Origin: Burkholderiales bacterium PBB2
GTDB lineage: Bacteria; Pseudomonadota; Gammaproteobacteria; Burkholderiales; Burkholderiaceae_C
Reading direction: 5' to 3'
NCBI GenBank assembly: GCA_002255955.1
Contig: NKIM01000002.1
Location: 186,001-250,000, forward strand
Length of the DNA: 64,000 nucleotides
Shown: positions 17,053-26,718 of the stretch, piece by piece
Layout of the letters: each line of letters begins with the position of its first letter
Numbering within the stretch: position 1 is the first letter of the stretch
The notes under the pieces: generated by a model
Told to the model about the DNA's origin: nothing
The model's input: the letters and a program-made list of their open reading frames with translations, nothing else
Database searches by the model: none
Program-made: the position numbers and the translations under genes

Positions 17053-18105
17053 ATGGCCCTGTCTGCCGCCGAGCTGTTCATGATGTCTGCACCCGCTGCC
17101 GTGGCGGTCGGTGCCCGGCCGGTCTTGCCGCAGCCCACCCTGTCCTTGCGCCAGCTGGCCAGCCGGGCTGGTGTGCGCCTCCTGCCCGACCGCGTGCAGG
17201 CGCCCTGGCAGCGTTGGCAGCCCCAACACAGCCAGACCCAGGCCTCGGCCGCGGTGGAGAGCACGGCGCTCAGCGAGCAGGACCGGGCCGAGTTTTCCGA
17301 AAGCGGCCTCGCCCTCGACAGCGAGGTCACGGTGGCCAGCGAGGGGCGCTCGGTGCTGAGCTTTGCCACCGTGGCGTCCCATCACGCGGGCTGCTACGCC
17401 TCCTCCCAGCAGGCGGGCGGCCCAGGCGTCAGCCTCAGCCAGGGGCACAGCCACAGCAGCCTGAGCTTTTGCATCGATTTCAAACGCCCCGTCTCAGCGG
17501 TGCTGGATCTGCATCTGAGCGGCACGCTGCGTGTCAGCGGCCCGCGCTCGGGCGTCTTGCCTTTGCCCTCGCGTGCGGCGGTGGCCGCGTACGCTCTGGG
17601 CTCCACCAGCGATGGCGATCTGGCCGGCCGTGCCCGCCTGTTCCGACAGCTGGGCCTGGCCCAGGAGCTGGAGGGCGAGGCCTTGCTCGCCCAGCTGCGC
17701 GCCTGGCCTTGCAGCAGCCAGCCCCAGCTGCAGACCTTTGGCGCCCGCGCCAGTGCGCACATGCAGGATCTCGTGATCGAGCAGCAGCTCTCGGTGCAGG
17801 CCGACAGCCATTGCCTGGGCCCGGAAGATGGTGTCGAGCCTTCGCTCTACGGGCGCCATCGCCTGAGCTTCGAACTCTTCTTGTTCACCGAGGCGCAGAA
17901 CGGCGCCGTGGCCGATTTCTCGCCGGGCCTGAGCCTGGAGGCCTTGCACCTGCCTGAAGACTGTGCCCTGAGCTTTGAGCCCGGGGCCGAGCTGCCCGTG
18001 CACGCCCTGCGCGAGCCCGAGCCGCGCGGGCCCGGCGGCCTGTTGGCACGGGGTTGGTCGGCCATGCTGGGCCGCCGCTTCGAGCGTGCCCCGGTCGTGC
18101 CCTGA
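17053..18105 (+). CDS. Exported protein, paralogue of the following PEP-CTERM protein with a degenerate tail
   Basis: About 350 residues from ATG 17053. The protein shares with its downstream neighbour the order LEGEALLxQL..WP, SQxxLQTxG, and FxLFLFTxAxNGxVADFS, so the two are tandem paralogues. The tail is EPEPRGPGGLLARGWSAMLGRR. It keeps an EPEP-like motif and terminal arginines, but the hydrophobic segment between them is short and broken. It is therefore doubtful that an exosortase would process it. The N-terminal signal (AAELFMMSAPAAVAVGA) is also weak. The function is unknown; the shared region looks beta-rich, as PEP-CTERM ectodomains often are. Confidence 0.75.
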   Translation: MALSAAELFMMSAPAAVAVGARPVLPQPTLSLRQLASRAGVRLLPDRVQAPWQRWQPQHSQTQASAAVESTALSEQDRAEFSESGLALDSEVTVASEGRSVLSFATVASHHAGCYASSQQAGGPGVSLSQGHSHSSLSFCIDFKRPVSAVLDLHLSGTLRVSGPRSGVLPLPSRAAVAAYALGSTSDGDLAGRARLFRQLGLAQELEGEALLAQLRAWPCSSQPQLQTFGARASAHMQDLVIEQQLSVQADSHCLGPEDGVEPSLYGRHRLSFELFLFTEAQNGAVADFSPGLSLEALHLPEDCALSFEPGAELPVHALREPEPRGPGGLLARGWSAMLGRRFERAPVVP

Positions 18106-18180
18106 GGGCGGCCTTGCGTTCGCCTCGCCTCGCTGCTCGGATGGATGACTGATTTTTTTGTTTCTTGGATTGCCTCTCCC

Positions 18181-19194
18181 ATGACTGTTTCCGAAGTGCT
18201 CAACCGCCCCTCTTTCCGCCTCCAGGTGCTGGTGGCCAGCGTCCTGGCCCTGACCGCCAGCAGCGTGCTGGCGAGCAGCACGCCCGAGCTCAATCGCTGG
18301 TATGTCATGGAGAGCAAGACCTCGGCCGTGGCCGTGATCGATGGCCAGTTGCAGAATGATTTCCATCGCCACATTTACGGCGACGGTCTGCTGGCCGAAG
18401 ACAGCCAGGCTCGCCTGAACCTGGACGGCCGCTCGGCCGAGGCGCGCAACTCCGTGGCTGCAGGCCGCATCGGCAGCTTCAGCGCTGCACGCCAAGCGCT
18501 GAACCCGGACGCGACCTTCAGCCTGGCGCATGGCTACTCCATGATCAGCTTTGCCGCCTTCTTGAGCAACGCCGCGCCGGTCACCCTGGACCTGCACCTG
18601 ACGGGCAGCCTGCAGACCCTGGGCGATCGCGCCGCCACGGGCAGCGATCCTTCGCGCGCCGTGGTGGCGGCCTATGGCCTGGGCTCGCCCACTGATGTCA
18701 ACGAAGGTGGCTTTGACCGCCTGTTTGCCAACATCGGCATCGATCCGAACCTGGAGGGCGAGGCTTTGCTGAACCAGCTGGCGCACTGGCCCACCACATC
18801 GCAGCGCAATCTGCAGACCGTGGGCGTGCAGACCGACAGCCTGCACCGCAGCGCCGAGGTGGACCAGCGCTTCAGCGTCACGGCCGATTCGACCCGGTAC
18901 GACTGCCCCGCGGGTGTGGTCTCACCGCTGTGCGGCAGCTACTACCTGCAGTTCCACCTCTTCCTGTTCACCGCGGCCGAGAATGGCGGTGTCGCTGATT
19001 TCTCGCACAGCCTGGCGGTCGACGCCATCCGTGTGGCCGAGGGCACCAGCCTCAGCTTCGATCCCGGCCAGGCCTTGCCGGTGATCACGACGCCGGTGCC
19101 CGAGCCCAGCCGCGCGGCCTTGCTCGGCCTGGGCCTGCTGGCCATCGGTGGCCTGAAGTCGCGGCGCGGCCACCGCAAGCCAGCTCGCGACTGA
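18181..19194 (+). CDS. PEP-CTERM sorting-domain protein
   Basis: 337 residues from ATG 18181, which gives a clean signal peptide (RLQVLVASVLALTASSVLAS). ATG 18145 in frame is an alternative. The C-terminus is a textbook PEP-CTERM signal: VPEPSRA, a hydrophobic helix ALLGLGLLAIGGL and the basic end KSRRGHR. Such proteins are recognised and cut by exosortase (EpsH/XrtA-type) and usually end up in an exopolysaccharide matrix. No exosortase gene lies in this window, so it must be encoded elsewhere. It follows a paralogue on the same strand by 75 bases. The ectodomain function is unknown. Confidence 0.85.
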   Translation: MTVSEVLNRPSFRLQVLVASVLALTASSVLASSTPELNRWYVMESKTSAVAVIDGQLQNDFHRHIYGDGLLAEDSQARLNLDGRSAEARNSVAAGRIGSFSAARQALNPDATFSLAHGYSMISFAAFLSNAAPVTLDLHLTGSLQTLGDRAATGSDPSRAVVAAYGLGSPTDVNEGGFDRLFANIGIDPNLEGEALLNQLAHWPTTSQRNLQTVGVQTDSLHRSAEVDQRFSVTADSTRYDCPAGVVSPLCGSYYLQFHLFLFTAAENGGVADFSHSLAVDAIRVAEGTSLSFDPGQALPVITTPVPEPSRAALLGLGLLAIGGLKSRRGHRKPARD

Positions 19195-19345
19195 GCTTTC
19201 GCGCCGCCTGCTGCGGGGCGCTGGGCGCACCACCGAAGGCGGCGAGGCGGGCCAAAGGCACGGGCTGTGGGTCTGTGCGGATTGCCGGGCTGCAGGCCAT
19301 GGCGGACAGTGAGGCCAGTTCCATCACTTCAAGACCGCAACGGCC

Positions 19346-20833
19346 ATGCGCCGGCTGCGGCGGCCGCCTGTGAGCACTCCCGCCAATTCCGCCCCCTTGC
19401 CTTTGAACGCCGGTGCAGCACCGGATCTCGCGCCATCCGCAGGCAGCAGCGCGCCGCGCAGCGATCGCGCCTTTTTCGGCCACCCGGTCGGCCTGGGCTG
19501 GCTGGCCTTTTGCGAGCTGTGGGAACGCTTCTCCTACTACGGCATGCAGGCCCTGCTGGTGCTCTACCTGAGCAACTACCTGTTCCTGCCCGAGAACATC
19601 GGCCATGTCGCCGGCATCGAGACCTTGCGCGCCTGGATCGAGGGCGTCACCGGCCCTCGCTCGCCGCAGCAGCTGGCCTCGGTGGTGTTCGGCCTGTATG
19701 CCGGTTTCGTCTACCTGACGCCTTTGTTCGGCGGCTTGCTGGCCGACCGCCTGCTGGGCCGCACCAAGACCGTCACCCTGGGTGCCGGCCTGATGGCCCT
19801 GGGCCATTTCCTGATGGCCTTTGAGGCCAGCTTCTTGGCGGCCCTGGCCTGCCTGCTGATCGGCGTTGGCTGCTTCAAGGGCAATATCGCTGCTCAGGTC
19901 GGCGCACTCTACGTGCCCGGCGACCAGCGCCGCGCCAGTGCCTTCCAGATCTTCATGCTGGCCGTGCAGGTGGCGGTGATCCTGGCGCCCATCGTTTGCG
20001 GCACCCTCGGTGAGAAGGTGGCCTGGCACTGGGGCTTTGGTGCCGCCGGTGTGGGCATGGTGATCGGCCTGGTCGTTTACCTGGCCGGCCGCCGCCACCT
20101 GCCGCCCGAGACCTCGCGCGCTCATGCCGCGCAGAACAACCCGGCCGAGCCCCGGCTGCGCATGACGGGCAATGAAAAGGCCCGCCTGGTCTTGCTGATT
20201 GCCTTGATCCCGGTGCTGATGCTGAGCATCGTTGGCAACCAGCAGTTCAACAACGCCTACCCGCTCTGGTCGCAAAAGCACATGGACCTGGTCATGTTCG
20301 GCTGGCAGGTGCCGGTGACCTGGCTGCAGGCGGTCGATGCTTTTCTGAGCACGGCCACCATGATCGCCTCGCTGGCCTTCTGGCGCTGGTGGGCCACGCG
20401 CCGGCGCGAGCCGGACGAGATCACCAAGATGGCCCTGGGTGCCTTGCTCGCCGCCACGGCCCCGGCTCTGCTGGTGATTGCCGCCGGTCAGATCGAGGCC
20501 ACGGGCGAGAAGATCAGCTTTGCCTGGACCATCGGCTACGCCCTGCTCAACGACCTGGGCTTTGCCAACATCCTGCCGGTCGGCCTCGCGCTCTACTCAC
20601 GCGCCGCGCCGCGCCGGCTGGAGGGCCTGATGATTGGCATCTACTACCTGCACCTCTTCATCGGCAACACCTTCGTCGGCTGGCTGGCCGGTTTGCTCGA
20701 TGTGCTGCCGGGCACGCAGTTCTGGGCCCTGCATGCCGCCTTGGTGGCGGCCGCCGGCGTGATCCTGGTGCTGGTGAAGTTGCTGCTGGGCAAGGTGCTG
20801 GAGCCTCAGCCACCGCTTCAGGTCAATGCCTGA
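19346..20833 (+). CDS. Proton-dependent oligopeptide transporter (POT/PTR2 family)
   Basis: 495 residues with about 12-14 membrane helices. The N-terminal GHPVGLGWLAFCELWERFSYYGMQ carries the POT signature ExxER (ELWER), essential for proton coupling, followed by GGLLADRLLGRTKTV, the family's loop 2-3 motif. POT proteins import di- and tripeptides with protons. The first 40 residues are a Pro/Ala-rich cytoplasmic extension; GTG 19370 is a shorter alternative start. The gene is convergent with the binding-protein gene, whose stop is only 3 bases away. Confidence 0.93.
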   Translation: MRRLRRPPVSTPANSAPLPLNAGAAPDLAPSAGSSAPRSDRAFFGHPVGLGWLAFCELWERFSYYGMQALLVLYLSNYLFLPENIGHVAGIETLRAWIEGVTGPRSPQQLASVVFGLYAGFVYLTPLFGGLLADRLLGRTKTVTLGAGLMALGHFLMAFEASFLAALACLLIGVGCFKGNIAAQVGALYVPGDQRRASAFQIFMLAVQVAVILAPIVCGTLGEKVAWHWGFGAAGVGMVIGLVVYLAGRRHLPPETSRAHAAQNNPAEPRLRMTGNEKARLVLLIALIPVLMLSIVGNQQFNNAYPLWSQKHMDLVMFGWQVPVTWLQAVDAFLSTATMIASLAFWRWWATRRREPDEITKMALGALLAATAPALLVIAAGQIEATGEKISFAWTIGYALLNDLGFANILPVGLALYSRAAPRRLEGLMIGIYYLHLFIGNTFVGWLAGLLDVLPGTQFWALHAALVAAAGVILVLVKLLLGKVLEPQPPLQVNA

Positions 20834-20836
20834 GCC

Positions 20837-21778
20837 TCAGTCCCCGACCTGGTCAGTCGGGAACTTGAGCGAATCCCGCATCAGGTAGTTCATCGGCACA
20901 TTGAGGTTGGCGTTCTTGGGCGGGATCGGGGACTCGAACCACTGCTTGTAGAGCTTGGCCACCTCGCCGCCGCGGATCAGGCGGCCCATCTCGGCGTCGA
21001 CAAACTTCTTCAGCGCGGGGTCCTTCTTGCTCATCATCAGCGACAGCGGCTCGATGGACAGCAGCTTGCCGACCACGGCGAAATCCTCGGGCTTGGGCGC
21101 GCTGGCGCGGAAGCTGTAGAGCAGGATGTCGTCCATCAGATAGGCATCAGCCTGGCGCTTGTCCACGGCGTTGAAGCATTGCAGGTCGTCGTCGCATTCC
21201 ATCAGGGTGACCTTCAGGCCGAGATCCTGGCTCTTGCTCTTGATCAGCGGTGCCGAGGTCGTGCCCTTGGTGGTGATGACGCGCTTGCCGCCGAGGTCTT
21301 CCACCCGCTCAATATTGGAATCCTTGCGCACCAGCATGCGGGTGCCGGCGATGTAGTGCGGGATGGTGAAGGCCATGCCCAGCTTGTCGCGGCGCTCGCG
21401 GTTGTTGGTGGTGTTGGCGCATTCCAGGTCCACCTGCCCCTCGGCCACGGCCGGGAAGCGCTGCTTGCTGTCAACGGCCTTGTAGCGCAGGGTCAGGTCC
21501 TTGAGCTTGAGCTCCTTCTTCATCGCCTCGGCGATCTGCTTGCAGATCTCGATCGCATAACCAACCGGTTGCTTAGCGCCCGGCACGTCGTAGGAGAAGG
21601 GCACGGCATCGGCGCGGTAGCCGATCACCAGTTCGCCGCTGCTGCGGATGCTGTCCAGGCTGCCCTGGCCGGCTTGGGCCGGCAGGGCGGCAGCTGCGGC
21701 CATGGCGCCGAGGATCAGCGGCAAGGGCCAGGTCTTGCTCAGGGTGGGCGCAGCCGGGGGAAAGCGGTGTGTGGTCAT
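20837..21778 (-). CDS. Amino-acid ABC transporter periplasmic binding protein (family 3, GltI-like)
   Basis: 313 residues with a signal peptide ending PAQA-GQG. Family 3 binding-protein features follow: SGELVIGYRADAVPFSYDV, GYAIEICKQIAEAM, VDLECANTTNNRERRDKLGMAFTIPHY and GKRVITTKGTTSAPLIK. The closest pattern is the glutamate/aspartate-binding GltI group. No permease or ATPase gene is nearby, so this is an orphan component that presumably works with a transporter encoded elsewhere. ATG 21778 is chosen over an upstream in-frame start because it gives a short basic n-region. Confidence 0.88.
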   Translation of the reverse strand: MTTHRFPPAAPTLSKTWPLPLILGAMAAAAALPAQAGQGSLDSIRSSGELVIGYRADAVPFSYDVPGAKQPVGYAIEICKQIAEAMKKELKLKDLTLRYKAVDSKQRFPAVAEGQVDLECANTTNNRERRDKLGMAFTIPHYIAGTRMLVRKDSNIERVEDLGGKRVITTKGTTSAPLIKSKSQDLGLKVTLMECDDDLQCFNAVDKRQADAYLMDDILLYSFRASAPKPEDFAVVGKLLSIEPLSLMMSKKDPALKKFVDAEMGRLIRGGEVAKLYKQWFESPIPPKNANLNVPMNYLMRDSLKFPTDQVGD

Positions 21779-21934
21779 TGCGATCGTCGGGTCGGGTGGG
21801 GCCCGGAGGCTGCCGGCATGCCGGCACAAAACGTGGTTCGGCGGACCGACACCACGCGGCTGAGCCGACCATAGCAGAGGCGAACCCGCCCGCGGTGTCA
21901 GAGTCTGTGAACTACAACCATTGCCCGCAAGGAC

Positions 21935-22123
21935 TCAGCCACCGTGTGGTGTCGCCGCGTCGAAGCCCATCAGGACCGCGGCCAGCTCCAGCGAGCGCCA
22001 CAGATGCGGCGGCATCTCCATGATGCGCTCCGGCGTCTTGGCCTGGGTGGTCCAGCTGAGGATCTCGAAATGCTGCTCGGGGCTGAGCAGCTTGAGTGCC
22101 AGCATCTCGTTCAGGGTTTGCAT
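21935..22123 (-). CDS. Small hypothetical protein, 62 residues
   Basis: The ATG at 22123 is preceded by GAGGAG with an 8-base spacer, which supports real translation. The product is soluble, contains no Cys, and looks mostly helical (MLALKLLSPEQHFEILSW, then a Leu/Ala/Met stretch). No known domain was recognised. It lies between the orphan binding protein and the hairpin array behind prfC, on the same strand as prfC. Confidence 0.6.
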   Translation of the reverse strand: MQTLNEMLALKLLSPEQHFEILSWTTQAKTPERIMEMPPHLWRSLELAAVLMGFDAATPHGG

Positions 22124-22193
22124 CGCCGCCGCTCCTCGGGCCCACAGGCCTGTGCCATGTTTCGGCTCAGGCTAGCACAGCAGGGTGGGTGTT

Positions 22194-22479
22194 TTGGCGA
22201 CGCCAAGGCCGCAGGGCCTTGGTTTTGTCCCAACTCAGCCCGGCCTTTGCACGCAGGACGTGCACGGTGTTCACCGGGCGTCGCTTGATGCGCAGGCATC
22301 AAGCTCGGTCCCAGTTCACCCCGGCCTTTGCACGCAGGACGTGCAAATGCGTTCGTCAGGCGTTGTTGGATGCGCATGCATCCAACTCGGTCCCGCTTCT
22401 CCCCGGCCAGCCCGCGCGGGACGCGGTCTGGCGTAAGTTGAGCGACGCCAAGGCCGCAGGGCCTTGGCTTTGTCCCAAC

Positions 22480-22483
<4 letters not shown>
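22194..22483. repeat. Tandem array of about 82-bp units, each with two covarying hairpins
   Basis: Three units start with GTCCC at 22227, 22308 and 22390, and a fourth, partial one starts at 22472. Each holds a first hairpin (TGCACG-CAGGA-CGTGCA; TTTGCACG-CAGGA-CGTGCAAA; CCGCG-CGGGA-CGCGG) and a second hairpin (CTTGATGC-GCAG-GCATCAAG; TTGGATGC-GCAT-GCATCCAA; GCCAAGGCC-GCAG-GGCCTTGGC). A lone hairpin of the last type stands at 22203-22222. The stems change sequence between units while pairing stays perfect and loops stay similar. In the last unit an outer stem, GTAAGTTG (22433-22440) with CAACTTAC (22476-22483), encloses the hairpin and includes the prfC stop codon. On the prfC strand this is the 3' untranslated region. 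Confidence 0.9.
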
Positions 22484-24132
<1,649 letters not shown>

Positions 24133-24198
24133 GGCGGCGGCGCGCAGCCGCAAAGGCTGCACGGGTCAGGGGGAAAGGGGCGGATTATCGCAGCGCAA

Positions 24199-24258
24199 GC
24201 CCCGGTCGGCCGCAGCTGCAGCTCAGACCGCCCGGGCTGCGGCCTGTCCGGCCGGGGC
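24199..24258. repeat. Nested inverted repeat between prfC and the serine hydrolase gene
   Basis: GCCCCGG (24199-24205) pairs with CCGGGGC (24252-24258), and inside it GGCCGCAG (24208-24215) pairs with CTGCGGCC (24237-24244). It lies in a divergent promoter region, 77 bases before the hydrolase start. A terminator role is therefore unlikely, while an mRNA leader structure or an operator is possible. Confidence 0.5.
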
Positions 24259-24334
24259 TGGACGGGCTGTACTGGCCTGGCTACCCTGCCGGCACTTCTT
24301 TGTTGCCCCCGCCGCTTTGCCGTGGCAAGCCATC

Positions 24335-26239
24335 ATGTCGACACTTCGCCCGCGCCGTTCTTCCCGTGCTGCCTCCGCAAGTTGGTCCACCACGCGGGCG
24401 CAGCCATGGCGCGCCTCCCTCCTGGCCCTGGCCTGTGCCGCGCTGGCAGCGCCCCTGACGGCGGCAGCCGCCAAACCGGCCGCCTCACCCTTTGCTGAGG
24501 CCAGCGATGCAGCCCAGGAGGCCCGCATCGCCCGGGTGCTGGCCGGCCTGCGGCCACCGGTCAGCTTTGTCGGCGACCCGACCTGGACGTTGGAAGCGCG
24601 CATGAAGCATTACGGCGTGCCTGGCCTCAGCATCACCGTGATCGACCGGCATGGCCTGGCCTGGACCCGCGTCTTCGGCCTGGCCGACCGCGAGGCCGGC
24701 CTGCCGGTGCGGCCCGACACCTTGTTCCAGGCCGCCTCCATCAGCAAGCCGGTGGCCGCCTTCGGCGCCCTGACCCTGGTTCGCGACGGCAAGCTGGCGC
24801 TGCAGGAGCCGGTCAATGCCCGGCTCAAGGCCTGGCGCATCCCCGACAACGAATGGACCGCCCAGCAGCCGGTGACGCTGGACCATCTGCTCAGCCACAC
24901 CGGCGGCCTCACGGTCCATGGTTTCATGGGTTATGCCCCCGGGGTTGCGGTGCCCGATGTGCCCACCTTGCTGGAGGGCAAGCCGCCGGCCAACTCGGCC
25001 GCCGTGCGCGTCGACCAGCGGCCGGGTCAGGCCTTTCGCTATTCGGGCGGGGGCTACACCGTGGCCCAGCTGCTGATGAGCGAAGCCGAGGGGCGGCCCT
25101 TCGCCGAGCTGATGCAGCGCCGCGTGCTGGGGCCGCTGGGCATGCGCGAGCGCCGCTTTGCCCAGCCTTTGCCTGCGCCCTTGCTGGCGCGCGCGGCCGC
25201 CGGCGTGCTGCCCGATGGGCGTGCCGTGACCGGTCAGCGCAACACCTACCCCGAGCTGGCCGCCGCCGGCCTGTGGACCACTTCGCAGGATCTGGCCCGC
25301 TTTGCGCTGGGCGTGCAAGCCGCCTGGCGCGGCGACAAGAAGGCGCTGCTGCCTGTGCCCCTGGTCAAGGACATGCTCAGCGCGCGCGCCGGCAGTGGCT
25401 ACGGGCTGGGCTTCGGCCTGCCGCAGGAGCAGAGCGAGGTCTATTTCGCCCATGGCGGCTGGAACGAGGGCTTCTGCGCCAGCTTGATGGCCCACCCGAG
25501 CGCCGGCGTGGGCATGGCCATCATGATCAATGCCAACCAGCCGGCCCTGATGGACGAGCTGCGCCGCGCCGTTGCCTTTGAATACCGCTGGCCGGGCTTC
25601 CAGGCTCAGCAGCCCCTGCCGGTCAGCGCTGAGGCGCTGGAGTTGGCGCCGGGTCGCTATCGGCTCAATGGGGAGCAGTTCGTGCAGGTCACACGCGAGG
25701 GCGACAAGCTCTTCCTGGCTCACGGCGGCGAGCCTGCCAGCGAACTGGTGCCCGTGGCCGGTGGGCGTTATCTGCAGCGCGAACAGGAACAGGCGCGTAG
25801 CTTTGAAGCCGATGCACAGGGCCGTTGGCAGCTGCGCCTGGAGCAGCGCAACAGCAACAAGCCTTTGCTCTTGCCGCGCCTGGCAGAGGGCAGCCGTGCG
25901 CCGCGTGAGCTGCTGCTGGCTGGCGATCAGACCGCGGCCGTGGCGGCCTACAAGGCCTTGCGTGAAGCGGGCGACGAAGCCGGCAGCGAGGTCTATCTCA
26001 ACGATCAGGCCTATCGCGAACTGGGCCGCGGCCGCAAGCTGGTGGCACTGGCGCTGATGCGACTCAACACCGAGCTGGCCCCCGATTCGGCCAATGCCTG
26101 GGACAGCCTGGGCGAGGTCTTGCTGAGCCAGGGCGATACGGCCGCAGCTCGGGCAGCCTATCGCCGCGCGCTGGCCTTGAATCCCAATTCGACCTCAGCC
26201 AAGGCTGCCTTGGCGCGCTTGCCGGCCGAGGGGTCTTGA
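24335..26239 (+). CDS. Periplasmic class C beta-lactamase-like serine hydrolase with C-terminal TPR
   Basis: 634 residues. A long basic leader and hydrophobic stretch (SLLALACAALAAPLTAAAA) mark export. The serine hydrolase domain spans about 80-410: Ser135-x-x-Lys138 (SISK) is the nucleophile pair, Tyr236-Ser-Gly replaces the usual YxN, and HGGWN at 373-377 stands where KTG/HTG is usual. A beta-barrel-like segment follows, then two TPR-like helices at the C-terminus (NAWDSLGEVLLSQGDTAAARAAYRRALALNPNS). Such proteins include D-aminopeptidases, esterases and penicillin-binding-like enzymes rather than true beta-lactamases. The substrate is unknown. It stands alone and is convergent with the PstS-like gene. 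Confidence 0.88.
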   Translation: MSTLRPRRSSRAASASWSTTRAQPWRASLLALACAALAAPLTAAAAKPAASPFAEASDAAQEARIARVLAGLRPPVSFVGDPTWTLEARMKHYGVPGLSITVIDRHGLAWTRVFGLADREAGLPVRPDTLFQAASISKPVAAFGALTLVRDGKLALQEPVNARLKAWRIPDNEWTAQQPVTLDHLLSHTGGLTVHGFMGYAPGVAVPDVPTLLEGKPPANSAAVRVDQRPGQAFRYSGGGYTVAQLLMSEAEGRPFAELMQRRVLGPLGMRERRFAQPLPAPLLARAAAGVLPDGRAVTGQRNTYPELAAAGLWTTSQDLARFALGVQAAWRGDKKALLPVPLVKDMLSARAGSGYGLGFGLPQEQSEVYFAHGGWNEGFCASLMAHPSAGVGMAIMINANQPALMDELRRAVAFEYRWPGFQAQQPLPVSAEALELAPGRYRLNGEQFVQVTREGDKLFLAHGGEPASELVPVAGGRYLQREQEQARSFEADAQGRWQLRLEQRNSNKPLLLPRLAEGSRAPRELLLAGDQTAAVAAYKALREAGDEAGSEVYLNDQAYRELGRGRKLVALALMRLNTELAPDSANAWDSLGEVLLSQGDTAAARAAYRRALALNPNSTSAKAALARLPAEGS

Positions 26240-26278
26240 GGGCTGGGCGAGCGCGTTAGACCGGCCCACGGCCTGGGC

Positions 26279-26707
26279 CTATTTGGTGGGCAGCACCTTG
26301 ACGCTGGCGTCCACCTTGCTGCTGTCGAGGATGCCGACGCCGTTGGGCGTGCTGGCCACCCATTTCTTGAGCTCGTCTTCGCTTTCGAACTGCTTGGGCG
26401 CTTGGGCGCGGCCGGTGAAGATCAGCTGGGTCCAGATGGCCTTGTACTGTTTTTCGTTCTTGCCGACATAGCCGATCACGAAGTCTTCGCGCAGCTTGCC
26501 TTCCTTGGGCAGGCCCAGCTGCACCGCGCCGCTGCCGGGCAGGGTGGTGGCCTGGCCGAGGAAGACCGCCTTCACTTCATCGGCGCTGGGCTTGCTGGCC
26601 AGGGCCGGGTTGACCACCACCACCGGTTCCGCCCGGCAGGGGCCGATGGCAGCCCAGGCGATCAGCAGCGCGCTGCGCAGCAGGCGTGTGTTGGATTGCG
26701 TGCGCAT
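26279..26707 (-). CDS. Small PstS-like periplasmic phosphate-binding-type protein
   Basis: 142 residues with a signal peptide ending PCRA. The pattern VVVNPALASKPSADEVKAVFLGQATTLPGSG..., then KWVASTPNGVGILDSS, matches the short PBP-like proteins annotated as phosphate ABC transporter substrate-binding, about half the length of PstS. It starts 11 bases after the porin gene, so the two form an operon. No Pst permease or ATPase gene is nearby. It may pass a solute from the porin to something else or act as a sensor subunit; this is inference. Confidence 0.8.
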   Translation of the reverse strand: MRTQSNTRLLRSALLIAWAAIGPCRAEPVVVVNPALASKPSADEVKAVFLGQATTLPGSGAVQLGLPKEGKLREDFVIGYVGKNEKQYKAIWTQLIFTGRAQAPKQFESEDELKKWVASTPNGVGILDSSKVDASVKVLPTK

Positions 26708-26718
26708 GGCCGTTCTCC

